A DNA stretch of 64,000 nt from Pseudobdellovibrionaceae bacterium (GCA_030591685.1 JAUVAX010000005.1:1-64000); one strand, 5' to 3'. Positions 8,426 through 18,104 are shown, counted from the stretch's first letter. The notes: generated by a model from the sequence alone, not told the origin. Program-made: numbers and translations.

Positions 8426-8828
8426 TTAGATACTCCCTGCTCTAGGCACTATATTAATTAAGTCTAGAGATTGGGTGAACGCGTCCTCCACTAGTTGACC
8501 CTTCCATAATATGAACTCAGTGATGAGTTATATCAATTCAAAACTTAAGGGCGATCTTTTTACCTAAAAGTTATAGGCGGACATAATCGCTGATAACTTA
8601 CAAAAAAACTAAAGACCTTATAAATTAACCAAATCTTGTACATATAAATAAGTTGGTCATAACCTTAAATAAGATAATATTTTTAAATAGATATAAGAAC
8701 TACCTTTATTTATTTGATCATACTTTTGACGATTTACTGCAAATGAAATCGTTTAAACATAGGTTATAGGGCTGGCCCCATCCTTGCATAATTAAGTTTT
8801 GATGAATTCAAATGGCATGGGGGATAAG
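8426..8828. other. Intergenic region upstream of the metalloprotease gene
   Basis: About 400 bp of AT-rich sequence without a coding frame. The only clear signal is the sigma-54-type promoter at 8773-8787. No hairpin terminator with a T-run is evident behind the gene ending at 8425. An upstream activator site could lie in the AT-rich stretch 8580-8740, but no symmetric motif stands out. Confidence 0.5.
8773..8787 (+). promoter_or_regulatory. Near-consensus sigma-54 (RpoN) promoter
   Basis: TGGCCCCATCCTTGC followed by A fits TGGCACGNNNNTTGCW, with exact spacing between the -24 GG and -12 GC; only A to C and G to C in the variable part differ. The expected transcription start is about 8799, which leaves a leader of about 30 nt before the ATG at 8829. 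Confidence 0.6.
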
Positions 8829-10664
8829 ATGGGGTCACGCTTTCTCGTTTTGATATTTGTATGGTTATTTTCAATCTCAAGCTCTACAGCTTTAGCTCAA
8901 GCACAAGGGAAGCAATATGGTATTGGCTCCCCTAAAAATGTCGACGAGCTGCCTAATGGTAAACTTAAAAAACAAATTCAAGCTCTCCCTGAAAATGCAA
9001 AAGGCAAGGCTCTGGGTTGGCTACAGAGAATTTCATTCCCAGCAGAGGATGTTGACAACTTAGATATCAACTCTAATGGAGACGTGGGGTACATTGAGAG
9101 TTTCCCCACAGCGAATGCCGATACTGCAGAGGGGGGAGATGCTATCTCTGCTGCTAGCGCATTAAGTGTGACTGAAACATTTAAGTTACATAGTAACCCA
9201 GGCTCTACCAATGTTGTTTATCTTGATTTTGATGGACATATTATTGAAGACAACGCACTGAACTACTATAGCGAACCCACTCTGCTTGCTATGCCCTTTG
9301 ACCCCTCAGGTAATGACACCCAACCAATGGTAGCAAACTTTAGCTTAGATGAGCTTTCTCGTATTTATGAAATCTGGCACCGGGTCTCCGAGGATTTCGC
9401 GGCCTTTGATATAGATGTAACAACTGAAGAGCCACCTGTTTTTACAAATACAATGGGTCGCGTTTTAATCACTCAATACAACGATGCTAACGGAGTAGAC
9501 ATGCCTGGTGGCGGCGGTGGATTTGCATACGTCGATGCTTTTGGCAGGAGTGACTATGCTTCTTATTATAATGTAGCGCTTGTTTACTACCGTGACCTTT
9601 ACAGTGGGAGAGCCAGTACCGTAGCCGAAGCCTGTAGCCATGAATTTGGTCACCATTTAGGACTCAGCCACGATGGCATTGTGGACGGAACCAGTTATTA
9701 CACCGGTCACGGCAGTGGCGAAACAAGCTGGGCCCCTATCATGGGTGCCGGCTATTACATGAACCTGACTCAGTGGAGTAAGGGTGAATACGCCAACGCC
9801 AATAATGACCAAGATGATTTAGCTATTATTGCTGCAAAATTAAATTATAAAGCTGACGATCATGGGGATTCAGCAGAGTTCGCAACCCCGCTCAATATTG
9901 AACCCGATGGTTCGGTCTTAGTGACCAGCCCAGAGTGGGACCCGCTGAACCTCTCCCCTGAGAATAAAGGAATCATTGATCACGGAAGTGACGTGGATTG
10001 GTTTTACTTTGACATGGCTGAGGGTGGGCTAAACCTTGTCGTTACTCCCGCTTGGCATTCATTTACCCTAACGAGTAATAAGGGTGGTAACTTAGACATA
10101 GCACTGTCTCTCTATGATGACGGTTTAAATTTAATCACCATCAGTGACTCTACAGATGAAACCCAGGCCAGCATAGTCAGCACTCTACCAGCGGGCCGCT
10201 ATTACCTTCGCGTGGAAGGGGTAGGAAACTTGAACTCCAGCGACTACTCTAGCCTTGGAATGTTTTTTATAGAAGGGAGCGTTCAAGATAACACCAGTGA
10301 ACCACCACCTCCTCCTGTTGTTGTTGAAGAAAACTTAGCCCCTGTGGCCGTAGCTAGTTACTCTCCCAACCCTGCTATAATCACTAAGGGCAAGAACATG
10401 AATGTCACCTTAAACGGCTCTGCTTCGTCAGACCCTGATGGAAGTATTTCAACTTATACCTGGAAGGACTCTAGCGGCGCCATTATTGGAAGCTCCGCTC
10501 AAGTTACTGTAAAATTAAACGCTGGCACGTACAACTATACCCTTACTGTAGTAGATAATATAGGGGCCACCGACAGCACAAGCATGTCGGTAACAGTGAC
10601 TAAAGAAAAGGGCGGCAAATCCGGTGGTGGAGAAGACAAACCCTGCCGCGGAAGTAAGTGCTAA
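8829..10664 (+). CDS. Secreted zinc metalloprotease with PPC and PKD domains
   Basis: The protein has a signal peptide (cleavage near TALAQ), then a metzincin-type catalytic domain with SHEFGHHLGLSHDG (HExxHxxGxxHD) and a likely Met-turn at APIMGAGY. These are followed by a pre-peptidase C-terminal (PPC) domain (about residues 350-480, DVDWFYFDM to GRYYLRVEG), a Pro linker, a PKD domain (about 505-590, GSASSDPDGS, YTLTVVDN), and a Gly/Lys tail ending CRGSKC. I choose ATG 8829: GGGGGAT lies just upstream and the sigma-54 promoter predicts a start near 8799. Start codons at 8799 or 8802 would leave almost no leader. It is probably an exoenzyme that degrades external protein. Confidence 0.88.
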   Translation: MGSRFLVLIFVWLFSISSSTALAQAQGKQYGIGSPKNVDELPNGKLKKQIQALPENAKGKALGWLQRISFPAEDVDNLDINSNGDVGYIESFPTANADTAEGGDAISAASALSVTETFKLHSNPGSTNVVYLDFDGHIIEDNALNYYSEPTLLAMPFDPSGNDTQPMVANFSLDELSRIYEIWHRVSEDFAAFDIDVTTEEPPVFTNTMGRVLITQYNDANGVDMPGGGGGFAYVDAFGRSDYASYYNVALVYYRDLYSGRASTVAEACSHEFGHHLGLSHDGIVDGTSYYTGHGSGETSWAPIMGAGYYMNLTQWSKGEYANANNDQDDLAIIAAKLNYKADDHGDSAEFATPLNIEPDGSVLVTSPEWDPLNLSPENKGIIDHGSDVDWFYFDMAEGGLNLVVTPAWHSFTLTSNKGGNLDIALSLYDDGLNLITISDSTDETQASIVSTLPAGRYYLRVEGVGNLNSSDYSSLGMFFIEGSVQDNTSEPPPPPVVVEENLAPVAVASYSPNPAIITKGKNMNVTLNGSASSDPDGSISTYTWKDSSGAIIGSSAQVTVKLNAGTYNYTLTVVDNIGATDSTSMSVTVTKEKGGKSGGGEDKPCRGSKC

Positions 10665-10704
10665 AATAATCACTTTGTCTGACGAGGATTGCTCAAGTAA
10701 GAGG

Positions 10705-11541
10705 TCACTTAAGATGTTGTCTATTGGTCTCTGAGAGGGCCATAGCACACGCTACAGAGGCGTTATAGCTGGCCTCAGCGTTGGACTGAGGGATGCTGAC
10801 CGTATCGTCACAGGCCCTCTTAACGGGCAAGCGAACTCCCTTGGCCTCAGCACCTATCACCCATGCTACCTTTTCAGGGAGCTCGATATTATAAAGTGTG
10901 GTCTCGTTATTTTGAGCCAGGGCATAGGACCAAAAACCTATTTTTTTTAAATCCCCAATCACTGACGACAAGCTGGCCTCTTCAATAACAGGCACGTGCT
11001 CCGCCGCTCCTCTTGCTACTTTTATAGCCGTAGGAGTTAAAGCGGCGCCTTGCTTTTTAGGTAAAAAGACAGCCCCTACACCCATTAACCAGGCGGTTCT
11101 TAATATAGCACCTAAGTTATGAGGGTCTTCAAGGCCGTCAAGTATAAGAACAATTTGTTTTTTGTTTTCTTTTAAGCTTTGCCAATCAAACTTTGGCCTT
11201 TCAGTGACTACTAAGCAAAGGCCTTGGTGAGTTTGGCAAATGCGATCAAAAAAATTAAGGGACTTAATATGTATTTGCTTTTTATTTTTAATCGCCCAGT
11301 CGTGGATTTGAGCGAGCTCTGTGTTTTGCTCCCAACCTTTTTTTAAAAATACACAACTCACAGCTTGGGGCCTGACCCGCATAGCCTCTTTAGCCGAATG
11401 AACCCCCACTACGTATCGCCCCCGGGGTAACTCTGAAGCATCCACTTTAAGTGAGGTCTTTTTTGAATGCTGCGCCCTTGATTTAACCTTTGATTTAGAT
11501 TTATGGCTTAGTTTTGTTTTAGATGAGTGACCCTTTTTCAT
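10705..11541 (-). CDS. rlmB: SpoU/TrmH-family 2'-O-ribose RNA methyltransferase (RlmB-like)
   Basis: This SAM-dependent methylase of the SPOUT class is 278 residues long. A Lys/Ser-rich basic tail (residues 1-35) precedes a small substrate-binding domain starting VVGVHSAKEAM, then the catalytic knot with motif 1 DPHNLGAILRTA, motif 2 IGAEAKGVR and motif 3 SIPQSNAEASYNASVACAMA. RlmB methylates G2251 of 23S rRNA in E. coli; the exact target here is inferred. Motif 2 normally reads GSEGKG, so the Ala is slightly unusual. It lies 4 bp after pyrF and is probably co-transcribed. Confidence 0.82.
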   Translation of the reverse strand: MKKGHSSKTKLSHKSKSKVKSRAQHSKKTSLKVDASELPRGRYVVGVHSAKEAMRVRPQAVSCVFLKKGWEQNTELAQIHDWAIKNKKQIHIKSLNFFDRICQTHQGLCLVVTERPKFDWQSLKENKKQIVLILDGLEDPHNLGAILRTAWLMGVGAVFLPKKQGAALTPTAIKVARGAAEHVPVIEEASLSSVIGDLKKIGFWSYALAQNNETTLYNIELPEKVAWVIGAEAKGVRLPVKRACDDTVSIPQSNAEASYNASVACAMALSETNRQHLK

Positions 11542-11545
11542 GCCT

Positions 11546-12238
11546 CTATAACCCTAAAGCTTCATAGTATTTTTTAGCCGCTTCGACAGGGTCTGAGGCC
11601 TCATATATAGGGCGGCCCACAACAATAGCACTGGCCCCTAAATTAAAGGCCTGCTTGGGGCCGACCACTCGTTTTTGATCCCCTGCGGACTCTTCGGGGA
11701 AGCGTATACCCGGAGTGACAAAGTAACAGCCTGGAAAATTATTTTTTAAGGCCTCCACCTCTAGAGCCGAACAAACAAAGCTTCTTAACCCACAACCATA
11801 AGCCTCATGAGCTAAAGCCTGAACCTGCTCGGTGATAGACGCCTTAATACAGTTCACAGGCATGGTCTCTTTATTAAAGCTTGTTAGTACCGTTACGACT
11901 AAAACTTTAAAGGCTCTCGTTTTGTTTAACTCAGCCTCAAGGTCAGCAAGCTTTTTTAAAGCCTCAGGGCCTGACTGAGCATGAACGGTACAAAAGCTAG
12001 CCCCCATATTAAAAGAAGACCTCACAGAGGCCAGCATAGTATTTGGTATATCAAAATATTTATTGTCTATAAAAACGGGTTTTATTTTTGCCAACTCTGA
12101 AACAATATCAGCACCGTATTTAAAGCCCATACGAGGGCCAATTTTAATGCCCGTAATAAACTCAGAGACTTTATGGACTAATTCTAGGGCTTGGGCTTTG
12201 TCGTCTAAATCTAAGGCTAAAAATAAATCTCTACTCAT
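11546..12238 (-). CDS. pyrF: Orotidine 5'-phosphate decarboxylase
   Basis: It catalyses the last step of UMP synthesis (OMP to UMP). The N-terminal LALDLDD, the active-site VFIDNKYFDIPNTM (the D-x-K-x-x-D-I-x-x-T signature), VTPGIRF and VVGRPIYEA phosphate-binding loops identify the class I bacterial enzyme; about 230 residues is normal. I prefer ATG 12238 over GTG 12247 because AAGGG sits 11 nt before the ATG and too close to the GTG. The other pyrimidine genes in this window (pyrB, carA, carB) lie 30 kb away. Confidence 0.93.
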   Translation of the reverse strand: MSRDLFLALDLDDKAQALELVHKVSEFITGIKIGPRMGFKYGADIVSELAKIKPVFIDNKYFDIPNTMLASVRSSFNMGASFCTVHAQSGPEALKKLADLEAELNKTRAFKVLVVTVLTSFNKETMPVNCIKASITEQVQALAHEAYGCGLRSFVCSALEVEALKNNFPGCYFVTPGIRFPEESAGDQKRVVGPKQAFNLGASAIVVGRPIYEASDPVEAAKKYYEALGL

Positions 12239-12330
12239 TGCACTCACGGCCCTTATTAGTGTTCATCTTTTGACTTCGAAAAGGTAGCTTTACCTTTTTA
12301 CTCGTCCGTTAATATTGCTAACTCATTACA

Positions 12331-14064
12331 TTATAATGAGTTTAAAATTTCTTCGACTTCGATTGATACATTATTAATCTCAACTTGTTTTTTATTGCCC
12401 GTGGACCTATTAACAACATCAACAGTCCCCTCTTTAACACCCTTGCCGCCAATAGTTAGTCTCACAGGAAACCCTAACAAGTCAGCGTCTTTAAACTTAA
12501 CCCCGGGGCGCTCTTTACGGTCATCTATAAAGACTTCAATATTTTTTTTCTCAAGATCACTTGTGATACTCTCAACAACAGAGTTCACGCTACTGTCTTT
12601 AGGGTCTAAATTGCAAATATGTACATGAAAAGGAGCCAAAGCTTTTGACCAAATAATACCATCACTATCATTTTTTTGCTCAACAGCTGCCTGAATCGTA
12701 CGGCTTACACCTAGGCCATAACAGCCCATTTCTATAGTTTTAGCCTTACCGTTTTGGTCAAGAACCTGTGCTTTCATGGCTTTTGAGTACTTAGTGCCGA
12801 GGTAAAATATATGCCCCACCTCTATGCCTCGAATCGCTTTAAGAACACCTTTGCTGTCAGGGCTTTTATCCCCTGATTTTGCAAATCTTAAATCAGCGTA
12901 CTCAGTCACTTGAAAATCACGACCGGCATTTACATTTTTTAAATGAACGTCATTTTTATTGGCACCCACAGTAAAGTTTTTATAATTTTTTAATCCATTA
13001 TCCGAATACACAGGGATATCTAAACCCACTGGCCCACAGCTGCCGGGTAAAGCGCCGGTAAGGGTTTGAACCTCAGTCTCTGTAAGCAACAGCGGAGGGT
13101 TACTGAGGCCTAAGTGATTTTTAATTTTAATGGGATTTACCTCGTCATCACCCCTTAATAATACGGCAATGGGCTTTGATTTATCATCTTCAAGGCCCTC
13201 ACTCAGGGAGAAGAACATAGTTTTAACAAGGTTTTTTTGGTCTATCTTTACACTCTCAGAAAGGCTAGCTATTGTTTTTAAACCTGGAGTCGGGAACTCC
13301 TCTAAGGGCAACGCTTCACCACCACCATAGCTTGCCTCGACAGGGTCAATGGCCGGGCATACCTCTAAATTTGCCGCAAAGTCACTTTCTGTTGAGACCA
13401 TCAGTTGGTCCTCGCCGCTTTCGGCAAGCACATGAAACTCTTCAGATGTATCGCCACCAATACTGCCCGAGTCGGCTTTAACGACTCTGAAGTCTAAGCC
13501 TAAGCGATTAAATATATTAACATAAGCAGCATGCATTTTATCGTAAGATTGAAGGGCAGCCTCTTTATCGATGTCAAAGCTATAGGCGTCCTTCATAATA
13601 AACTCACGCCCGCGCATGAGGCCAAATCGTGGGCGAATTTCATCTCTAAATTTTGTTTGAATTTGATAAATAATCATAGGTAAGTTTTTATAAGACTTTA
13701 AATCATGTCTAATATAATCAGTGATCGCCTCTTCATGAGTGGCCCCTAAACAAAATTCATGATCGTTTCTGTTTTTAAATTTTAATAAGCCATCACCCAT
13801 CTCGCTCCAACGATGAGTCTCTTTCCAAATTTCAGCCGGCTGCACCATGGGCATTAACACTTCACTGCATTCTATATTGTCTAATTCTTCACGAATTATT
13901 TTTTCTAACTTACGGATAGATCTTAACGCCATCACCCCGTAGGTGTAGATGCCAGGAGCTAGTTTTTTTATATATCCCCCGCGTATGAATAGCTGATGAG
14001 AGGTGATCTCTGCATCTGAAGGAGCCTCACGTAAGGTGTGCAGGTGTGTCTTGGACCATTTCAT
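12331..14064 (-). CDS. proS: Prolyl-tRNA synthetase
   Basis: It charges tRNA-Pro with proline. The 577-residue protein is the bacterial-type ProRS with the editing insertion. Class II motif 1 lies near GIYTYGVMALRSIRKLE, motif 2 near TKFRDEIRPRFGLMRGREFIMKDAYSFD (interrupted here only by description), and the insertion domain spans roughly residues 230-400. Motif 3 is GLGVSRTIQAAVEQ and the C-terminal anticodon-binding domain covers about 470-577. It stands about 90 bp from pyrF and 27 bp from ntrX. Confidence 0.95.
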   Translation of the reverse strand: MKWSKTHLHTLREAPSDAEITSHQLFIRGGYIKKLAPGIYTYGVMALRSIRKLEKIIREELDNIECSEVLMPMVQPAEIWKETHRWSEMGDGLLKFKNRNDHEFCLGATHEEAITDYIRHDLKSYKNLPMIIYQIQTKFRDEIRPRFGLMRGREFIMKDAYSFDIDKEAALQSYDKMHAAYVNIFNRLGLDFRVVKADSGSIGGDTSEEFHVLAESGEDQLMVSTESDFAANLEVCPAIDPVEASYGGGEALPLEEFPTPGLKTIASLSESVKIDQKNLVKTMFFSLSEGLEDDKSKPIAVLLRGDDEVNPIKIKNHLGLSNPPLLLTETEVQTLTGALPGSCGPVGLDIPVYSDNGLKNYKNFTVGANKNDVHLKNVNAGRDFQVTEYADLRFAKSGDKSPDSKGVLKAIRGIEVGHIFYLGTKYSKAMKAQVLDQNGKAKTIEMGCYGLGVSRTIQAAVEQKNDSDGIIWSKALAPFHVHICNLDPKDSSVNSVVESITSDLEKKNIEVFIDDRKERPGVKFKDADLLGFPVRLTIGGKGVKEGTVDVVNRSTGNKKQVEINNVSIEVEEILNSL

Positions 14065-14091
14065 TTAAACAACCTCTAGTTCAGTTTGTTT

Positions 14092-15453
14092 TTAAACATC
14101 AATACCATAGGATTTAATTTTACGATGTAAATAGCTTCGCTCAAGACCTATGGTTTCTGCTGTTTTAGTTATATTGCCTTGGTTTTCTTCAATGGCTTTT
14201 AAAATAAAATCTTTTTCAAATCGTGCTCGGGCCTCTCTGAAGTTAACATTAAAGTCAAAGGTGTCCAGTTCATTGTAGTTTAACCCTGCAAAACGCACGT
14301 CTTGCACGTCTATTTGCTCACCGGGGGTGAGGATATAGAGCCTCTCAACAAAGTTTCTAAGTTCAAGAACGTTCCCCGGCCAATTATAGGCAAACATTAA
14401 ATCTAAGGCCTCTTCGGATAGGGATTTGTTTAAAAAACCACCGTGATTTGCAAAAGCATCTCCAAAATGTTGTATCAGCATGGGCAGGTCCTCTTTACGA
14501 GACTTTAAAGGGGCCAGATCAAAGGGGACAATGTTAAGGCGATAGTAGAGCTCTTCCATAAAACGCCCGGCCTTGATTTCGGCCTTCATATCTTTGCTGG
14601 TCGTTGCCAGCACACGAACATCAGCGTCTATAGACTCATTACCATTAACCCGTTTAAAGCTTTTGTTTTGAATGAGGTTCAGCAGCTGGAGCTGAGCTTC
14701 AGGGCAAAGCTCTGAGACCTCCTCTAACAGAAGAGTCCCCCCTTGAGCGGCATCTAGCTTACCTTTTTTATCTCCATCATCAGCGGCAAAAGTGCCCCTG
14801 GCATAACCAAAAATTTCAGCCAACATTAACTCTTTAGGGATTAACACACAGTTGACTTCAACTAAGGCACGCCCCGCCCTGGGGCTTAGGTAATGAATAT
14901 TTTTAGCAACAAGCTCTTTGCCCACCCCTGGTTCACCGGTGACAAGCACCCAAGAGCTTGTCGGAGCCACCCGAGCAATCATTTGCTTAAGAGCTCTCAT
15001 TTTTTCGCTCTCACCAACAATATATAAGTTGTCTCTCAGTCGATTGAGCAGAGTGTCCTTTTCGCTTTTTTGCGAATTAAATAAAGCAATGTTCTTTAAT
15101 AAAATAAGTATTTTATCTATAGACAGGGGCTTTTCAACAAAATCCCAGGCCCCTAGTTTTGTGGCCTTGACGGCTGTTTCAATGGTGCCGTGCCCCGACA
15201 TAATGATGTACTGAATGGCTGGGAATTGAGCCTTGGCTTTTTGAAGCACCTCAATGCCATCCATCTCCCCAGGCATCCAAATATCTAAGAGTACAATATC
15301 AGGCTTGAAGCTTTTAATTTTAGATAGCCCCGACAAACCATCTTCAGCAGTTTGAACGTTAAACCCCTCATCTTTTAAAGAGTCTTTAAGGATCGAGCGA
15401 ATCGCCTTTTCGTCATCCACAATTAACACACGAGTGTTTTCGTTTGAACTCAT
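14092..15453 (-). CDS. ntrX: NtrX-like response regulator with degenerate sigma-54 motif
   Basis: The domains are a receiver (residues 8-120, phosphoacceptor Asp in VLLDIWMPG), an AAA+ domain (about 140-370) and a Fis-type helix-turn-helix at the C-terminus (ITKTAETIGLERSYLHRKI). Walker A is GEPGVGKE. The GAFTGA loop that contacts sigma-54 is replaced by RGTFAADDGDKKG, and Walker B reads GGTLLLEEVSEL with Glu for the usual Asp. As in other NtrX proteins lacking GAFTGA, it may act without sigma-54. The start overlaps the ntrY stop as ATGA, so it is the partner of NtrY. Confidence 0.88.
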   Translation of the reverse strand: MSSNENTRVLIVDDEKAIRSILKDSLKDEGFNVQTAEDGLSGLSKIKSFKPDIVLLDIWMPGEMDGIEVLQKAKAQFPAIQYIIMSGHGTIETAVKATKLGAWDFVEKPLSIDKILILLKNIALFNSQKSEKDTLLNRLRDNLYIVGESEKMRALKQMIARVAPTSSWVLVTGEPGVGKELVAKNIHYLSPRAGRALVEVNCVLIPKELMLAEIFGYARGTFAADDGDKKGKLDAAQGGTLLLEEVSELCPEAQLQLLNLIQNKSFKRVNGNESIDADVRVLATTSKDMKAEIKAGRFMEELYYRLNIVPFDLAPLKSRKEDLPMLIQHFGDAFANHGGFLNKSLSEEALDLMFAYNWPGNVLELRNFVERLYILTPGEQIDVQDVRFAGLNYNELDTFDFNVNFREARARFEKDFILKAIEENQGNITKTAETIGLERSYLHRKIKSYGIDV

Positions 15454-17723
15454 AGACTAACCCCCTCTACTGAACGTTCGCGATTTACTATTTTGTTCGC
15501 CTCAACTATTGGCAGCTCCACAACGACCTTAAAACCCTTTGGCTGATTGTGAAATGCTCTAATGTAGCCATTATGGTCCTCAATCATTCTTTTTACAATA
15601 GCCAATCCAAGCCCTGTACCCTGAGATTTTGTCGTCACATAAGGGTCAAAGATTCGGTCCATAAACTTAGCGCTTACACCTTTGCCATTATCTGCGACCG
15701 TGAGGCGAGCCAGCTCCATTTTTTGATCAAATTGAGTTTTTATTAAAATTTTTGGACTTTCTTGGTTTTCTAAAGCTGAAATTGAATTATCAATAAGATT
15801 TGTGATCACACGCTTTATTTGATCGGGGTCAAACATAAAGTCAGGCAAAGAGTCGCGGTCAAATATAATATCAATATTTTTGTTAGCCATTTTAAACATA
15901 CTTATAACCTGCTCCACCACAGAGTTAAAATCACCGGCGACGGGGTTTGAATGGGGCAGCCTTGCAAAATGGCTAAACTCGTTCACAAGGGTTTTTAAAT
16001 CATCGACCTGCTCAACAATCATTGAGGTGCACTCAGCAAAGGCAGGGTCTGAAATTTTAACCCCAAATTTTCGCTGCAATCGTTGAGCCGCTAGTTTAAT
16101 TGGAGTGAGGGGGTTTTTAATTTCATGAGCAATTCGTCGGGCCACCTCTGTCCAGGCGGCAGACCTTTGAGCCCGAAGCACCGGTGAGAGGTCGTCAAAA
16201 ACAATAACCTTGCCAATTTCATTATTAAACTTATCATGCAGTACCGTAAGTGTAATTTGCAGAGGAGTGTTTCGACCATTTATATTTACAGACTGTTCGC
16301 TTTTTAAACTCTTCAATCCCTGCTTACGCATAATACTGATCAGTTCATCGAACACTTTGTAGCTATTAGATTTTAACACTGACCTGGCCTTTTTGCCGAC
16401 CATTTCTTTAGAGGTGATGTTTAATAGTTTTTCAGCATAACGGTTAACCATAGTAATGAGTCCCTCATCGTCTACAGAAACAACACCGGTACTGGCATTT
16501 GACAACACCACCTCAATATAACGTAGGTGCTCATCTAATGTAGATAGAGTTTTTTTAAGCTCATCATTTGATTTTGTTAATTTTATTTCTGACTTTTCAA
16601 GAGCCCCTGTCATAAAGTTAAAGTTAGAGATCAACTCATTGATCTCATCAGATCCCGTTGTGATCTCTACATTTTGATAACGGCCCAGGGCTACATCTCT
16701 GGTTCTTTCGCCAAGTATTTGCAAAGGTACTGAAAGCTGCCTTGCTAAATAAAAGCCAAACCATGTGGCACATAACAAGATTGTTAAAGTCATTAAAACT
16801 AAAATAATTAAATATATAGATTTAATAGGGTACTCGATAGGGTTTATGTTTCTAAAATCTTGATAGGCGGAGGCAATGTCATCCATTTTTGCAATAAGGC
16901 TAAGGGGTATAAAGGTCGAGACCACCAAGGCACCGTCTACTCCGTTTATTTTCGTAGGCACGATCACCCGTACAAGGTTTCCTTGCCCAAAATGATGTAT
17001 AGTGCTTGCCTCTGCCATTTGCTGAATGCTCTTTTTTTTGAGTTCAAATGATATCTCTGGCACCTTAGCTATAGAGCTCTCATCAGACAACACCACGATG
17101 GGTTTAGAAAACAACCCCGAGTAATACTCTACAGCATCAAGACTATAATCTTTTTGATACTGCTCAAGGCGTTGCCTAATGCTTTTTCTGTTTTGAGAGA
17201 AATCCATTTTTTTATTGATCTCTTCAGCAAAATGATAGTTTTTCTTTTTTTCATTCGAGTAATAGGCATTTGTAACCTCAAGTGAGGACTTTAAAACGCC
17301 GGACATTTTTTCAGAAAACCATTTATCAAAAGAGTTATTGATATAAAACACTGAGATAATAAACATTAAAATCGTGGGGATTACTGAAAAACTCACAAAG
17401 GCTGCAATGAGTTTGCTTTTTAAAGAGCCTCCAAAAATACCATCACGTCGCTCGGTAAAAACTTTTACGATATTTCTAAATATAAAAAATATAAGTAAAA
17501 GAAAAACAATAATATTAAAATTGACTAGCCCAATAAAGAAAACCGAGTGAACAAAAGGCAAGAGCTTTGAGATGTCTACAAGCCTAAACTCAATCCAGGT
17601 GAGGATTAAAAAAAGTAACCCCAGAGCAAAAATGACGAGTAGTTCTTTTCGTCGCTTTTTTTTCTCTTCGGGGTCCTTAAGAGCTGAAATAAAACGCGTT
17701 TTACGTTTATTTTCGGTTTTCAT
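15450..17723 (-). CDS. ntrY: NtrY-like membrane sensor histidine kinase
   Basis: This 757-residue kinase has several membrane segments in its N-terminus (about residues 27-120) and another near residue 300-325, enclosing a periplasmic sensor region. After that come a HAMP domain (about 325-385), a PAS domain (about 400-500), a HisKA domain with ARRIAHEIKNPLTPIKLAAQ (phospho-His in HEIKNP) and an HATPase with N box NLIDNSISAL and G boxes DNGKGVS and GTGLGLAIV. It phosphorylates the overlapping NtrX. NtrYX systems elsewhere respond to nitrogen, redox or envelope state; the signal here is unknown. Confidence 0.9.
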   Translation of the reverse strand: MKTENKRKTRFISALKDPEEKKKRRKELLVIFALGLLFLILTWIEFRLVDISKLLPFVHSVFFIGLVNFNIIVFLLLIFFIFRNIVKVFTERRDGIFGGSLKSKLIAAFVSFSVIPTILMFIISVFYINNSFDKWFSEKMSGVLKSSLEVTNAYYSNEKKKNYHFAEEINKKMDFSQNRKSIRQRLEQYQKDYSLDAVEYYSGLFSKPIVVLSDESSIAKVPEISFELKKKSIQQMAEASTIHHFGQGNLVRVIVPTKINGVDGALVVSTFIPLSLIAKMDDIASAYQDFRNINPIEYPIKSIYLIILVLMTLTILLCATWFGFYLARQLSVPLQILGERTRDVALGRYQNVEITTGSDEINELISNFNFMTGALEKSEIKLTKSNDELKKTLSTLDEHLRYIEVVLSNASTGVVSVDDEGLITMVNRYAEKLLNITSKEMVGKKARSVLKSNSYKVFDELISIMRKQGLKSLKSEQSVNINGRNTPLQITLTVLHDKFNNEIGKVIVFDDLSPVLRAQRSAAWTEVARRIAHEIKNPLTPIKLAAQRLQRKFGVKISDPAFAECTSMIVEQVDDLKTLVNEFSHFARLPHSNPVAGDFNSVVEQVISMFKMANKNIDIIFDRDSLPDFMFDPDQIKRVITNLIDNSISALENQESPKILIKTQFDQKMELARLTVADNGKGVSAKFMDRIFDPYVTTKSQGTGLGLAIVKRMIEDHNGYIRAFHNQPKGFKVVVELPIVEANKIVNRERSVEGVSL

Positions 17724-17729
17724 TTAAAA

Positions 17730-18077
17730 TCAATTGCTAAAAGTATTGTATAAGTTTTTACCCACCTGAAAAGAGGGGCCACCTTTTTTACATAACTCTA
17801 AACAAATAGACTTTGCCATCTCTTGATTTAGAGGGGTGTCCGGTGCTTGTTTAACTCCACTCAGAACAATGGCGTGGTTAAGCAGGAGCTTAGCGTTATA
17901 GGCGGTGACCTTTTCTGATAGTTTTTTAAAGATAACATTTAAAGTTATATCTGTAAGCTTTGTCGCTTCTGCACTGGGCTCTGCAACGGCGTCTTCAACT
18001 TTAGCCGCCTCTGTGCTTTCAGTGTCTACGCTTGCGGCCTCAATATTACCTGCCTCTTCATTCACTACTTCTGACAT
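17730..18077 (-). CDS. Small acidic protein of unknown function at the usual nusB position
   Basis: This is a 115-residue cytosolic protein. Residues 1-40 are low-complexity Ala/Glu/Val/Thr and probably disordered. Residues 42-115 look helical and contain KLLLNHAIVLSGV and SICLELCKKGG. I do not recognise the family. It lies between ribH (28 bp away) and ntrY (6 bp), so it is likely in the riboflavin-ntrYX transcript. In many bacteria nusB follows ribH, but I see no NusB features here. Confidence 0.55.
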   Translation of the reverse strand: MSEVVNEEAGNIEAASVDTESTEAAKVEDAVAEPSAEATKLTDITLNVIFKKLSEKVTAYNAKLLLNHAIVLSGVKQAPDTPLNQEMAKSICLELCKKGGPSFQVGKNLYNTFSN

Positions 18078-18104
18078 TTTTATGACTCCTTTAGGGCTTA
18101 ACCC

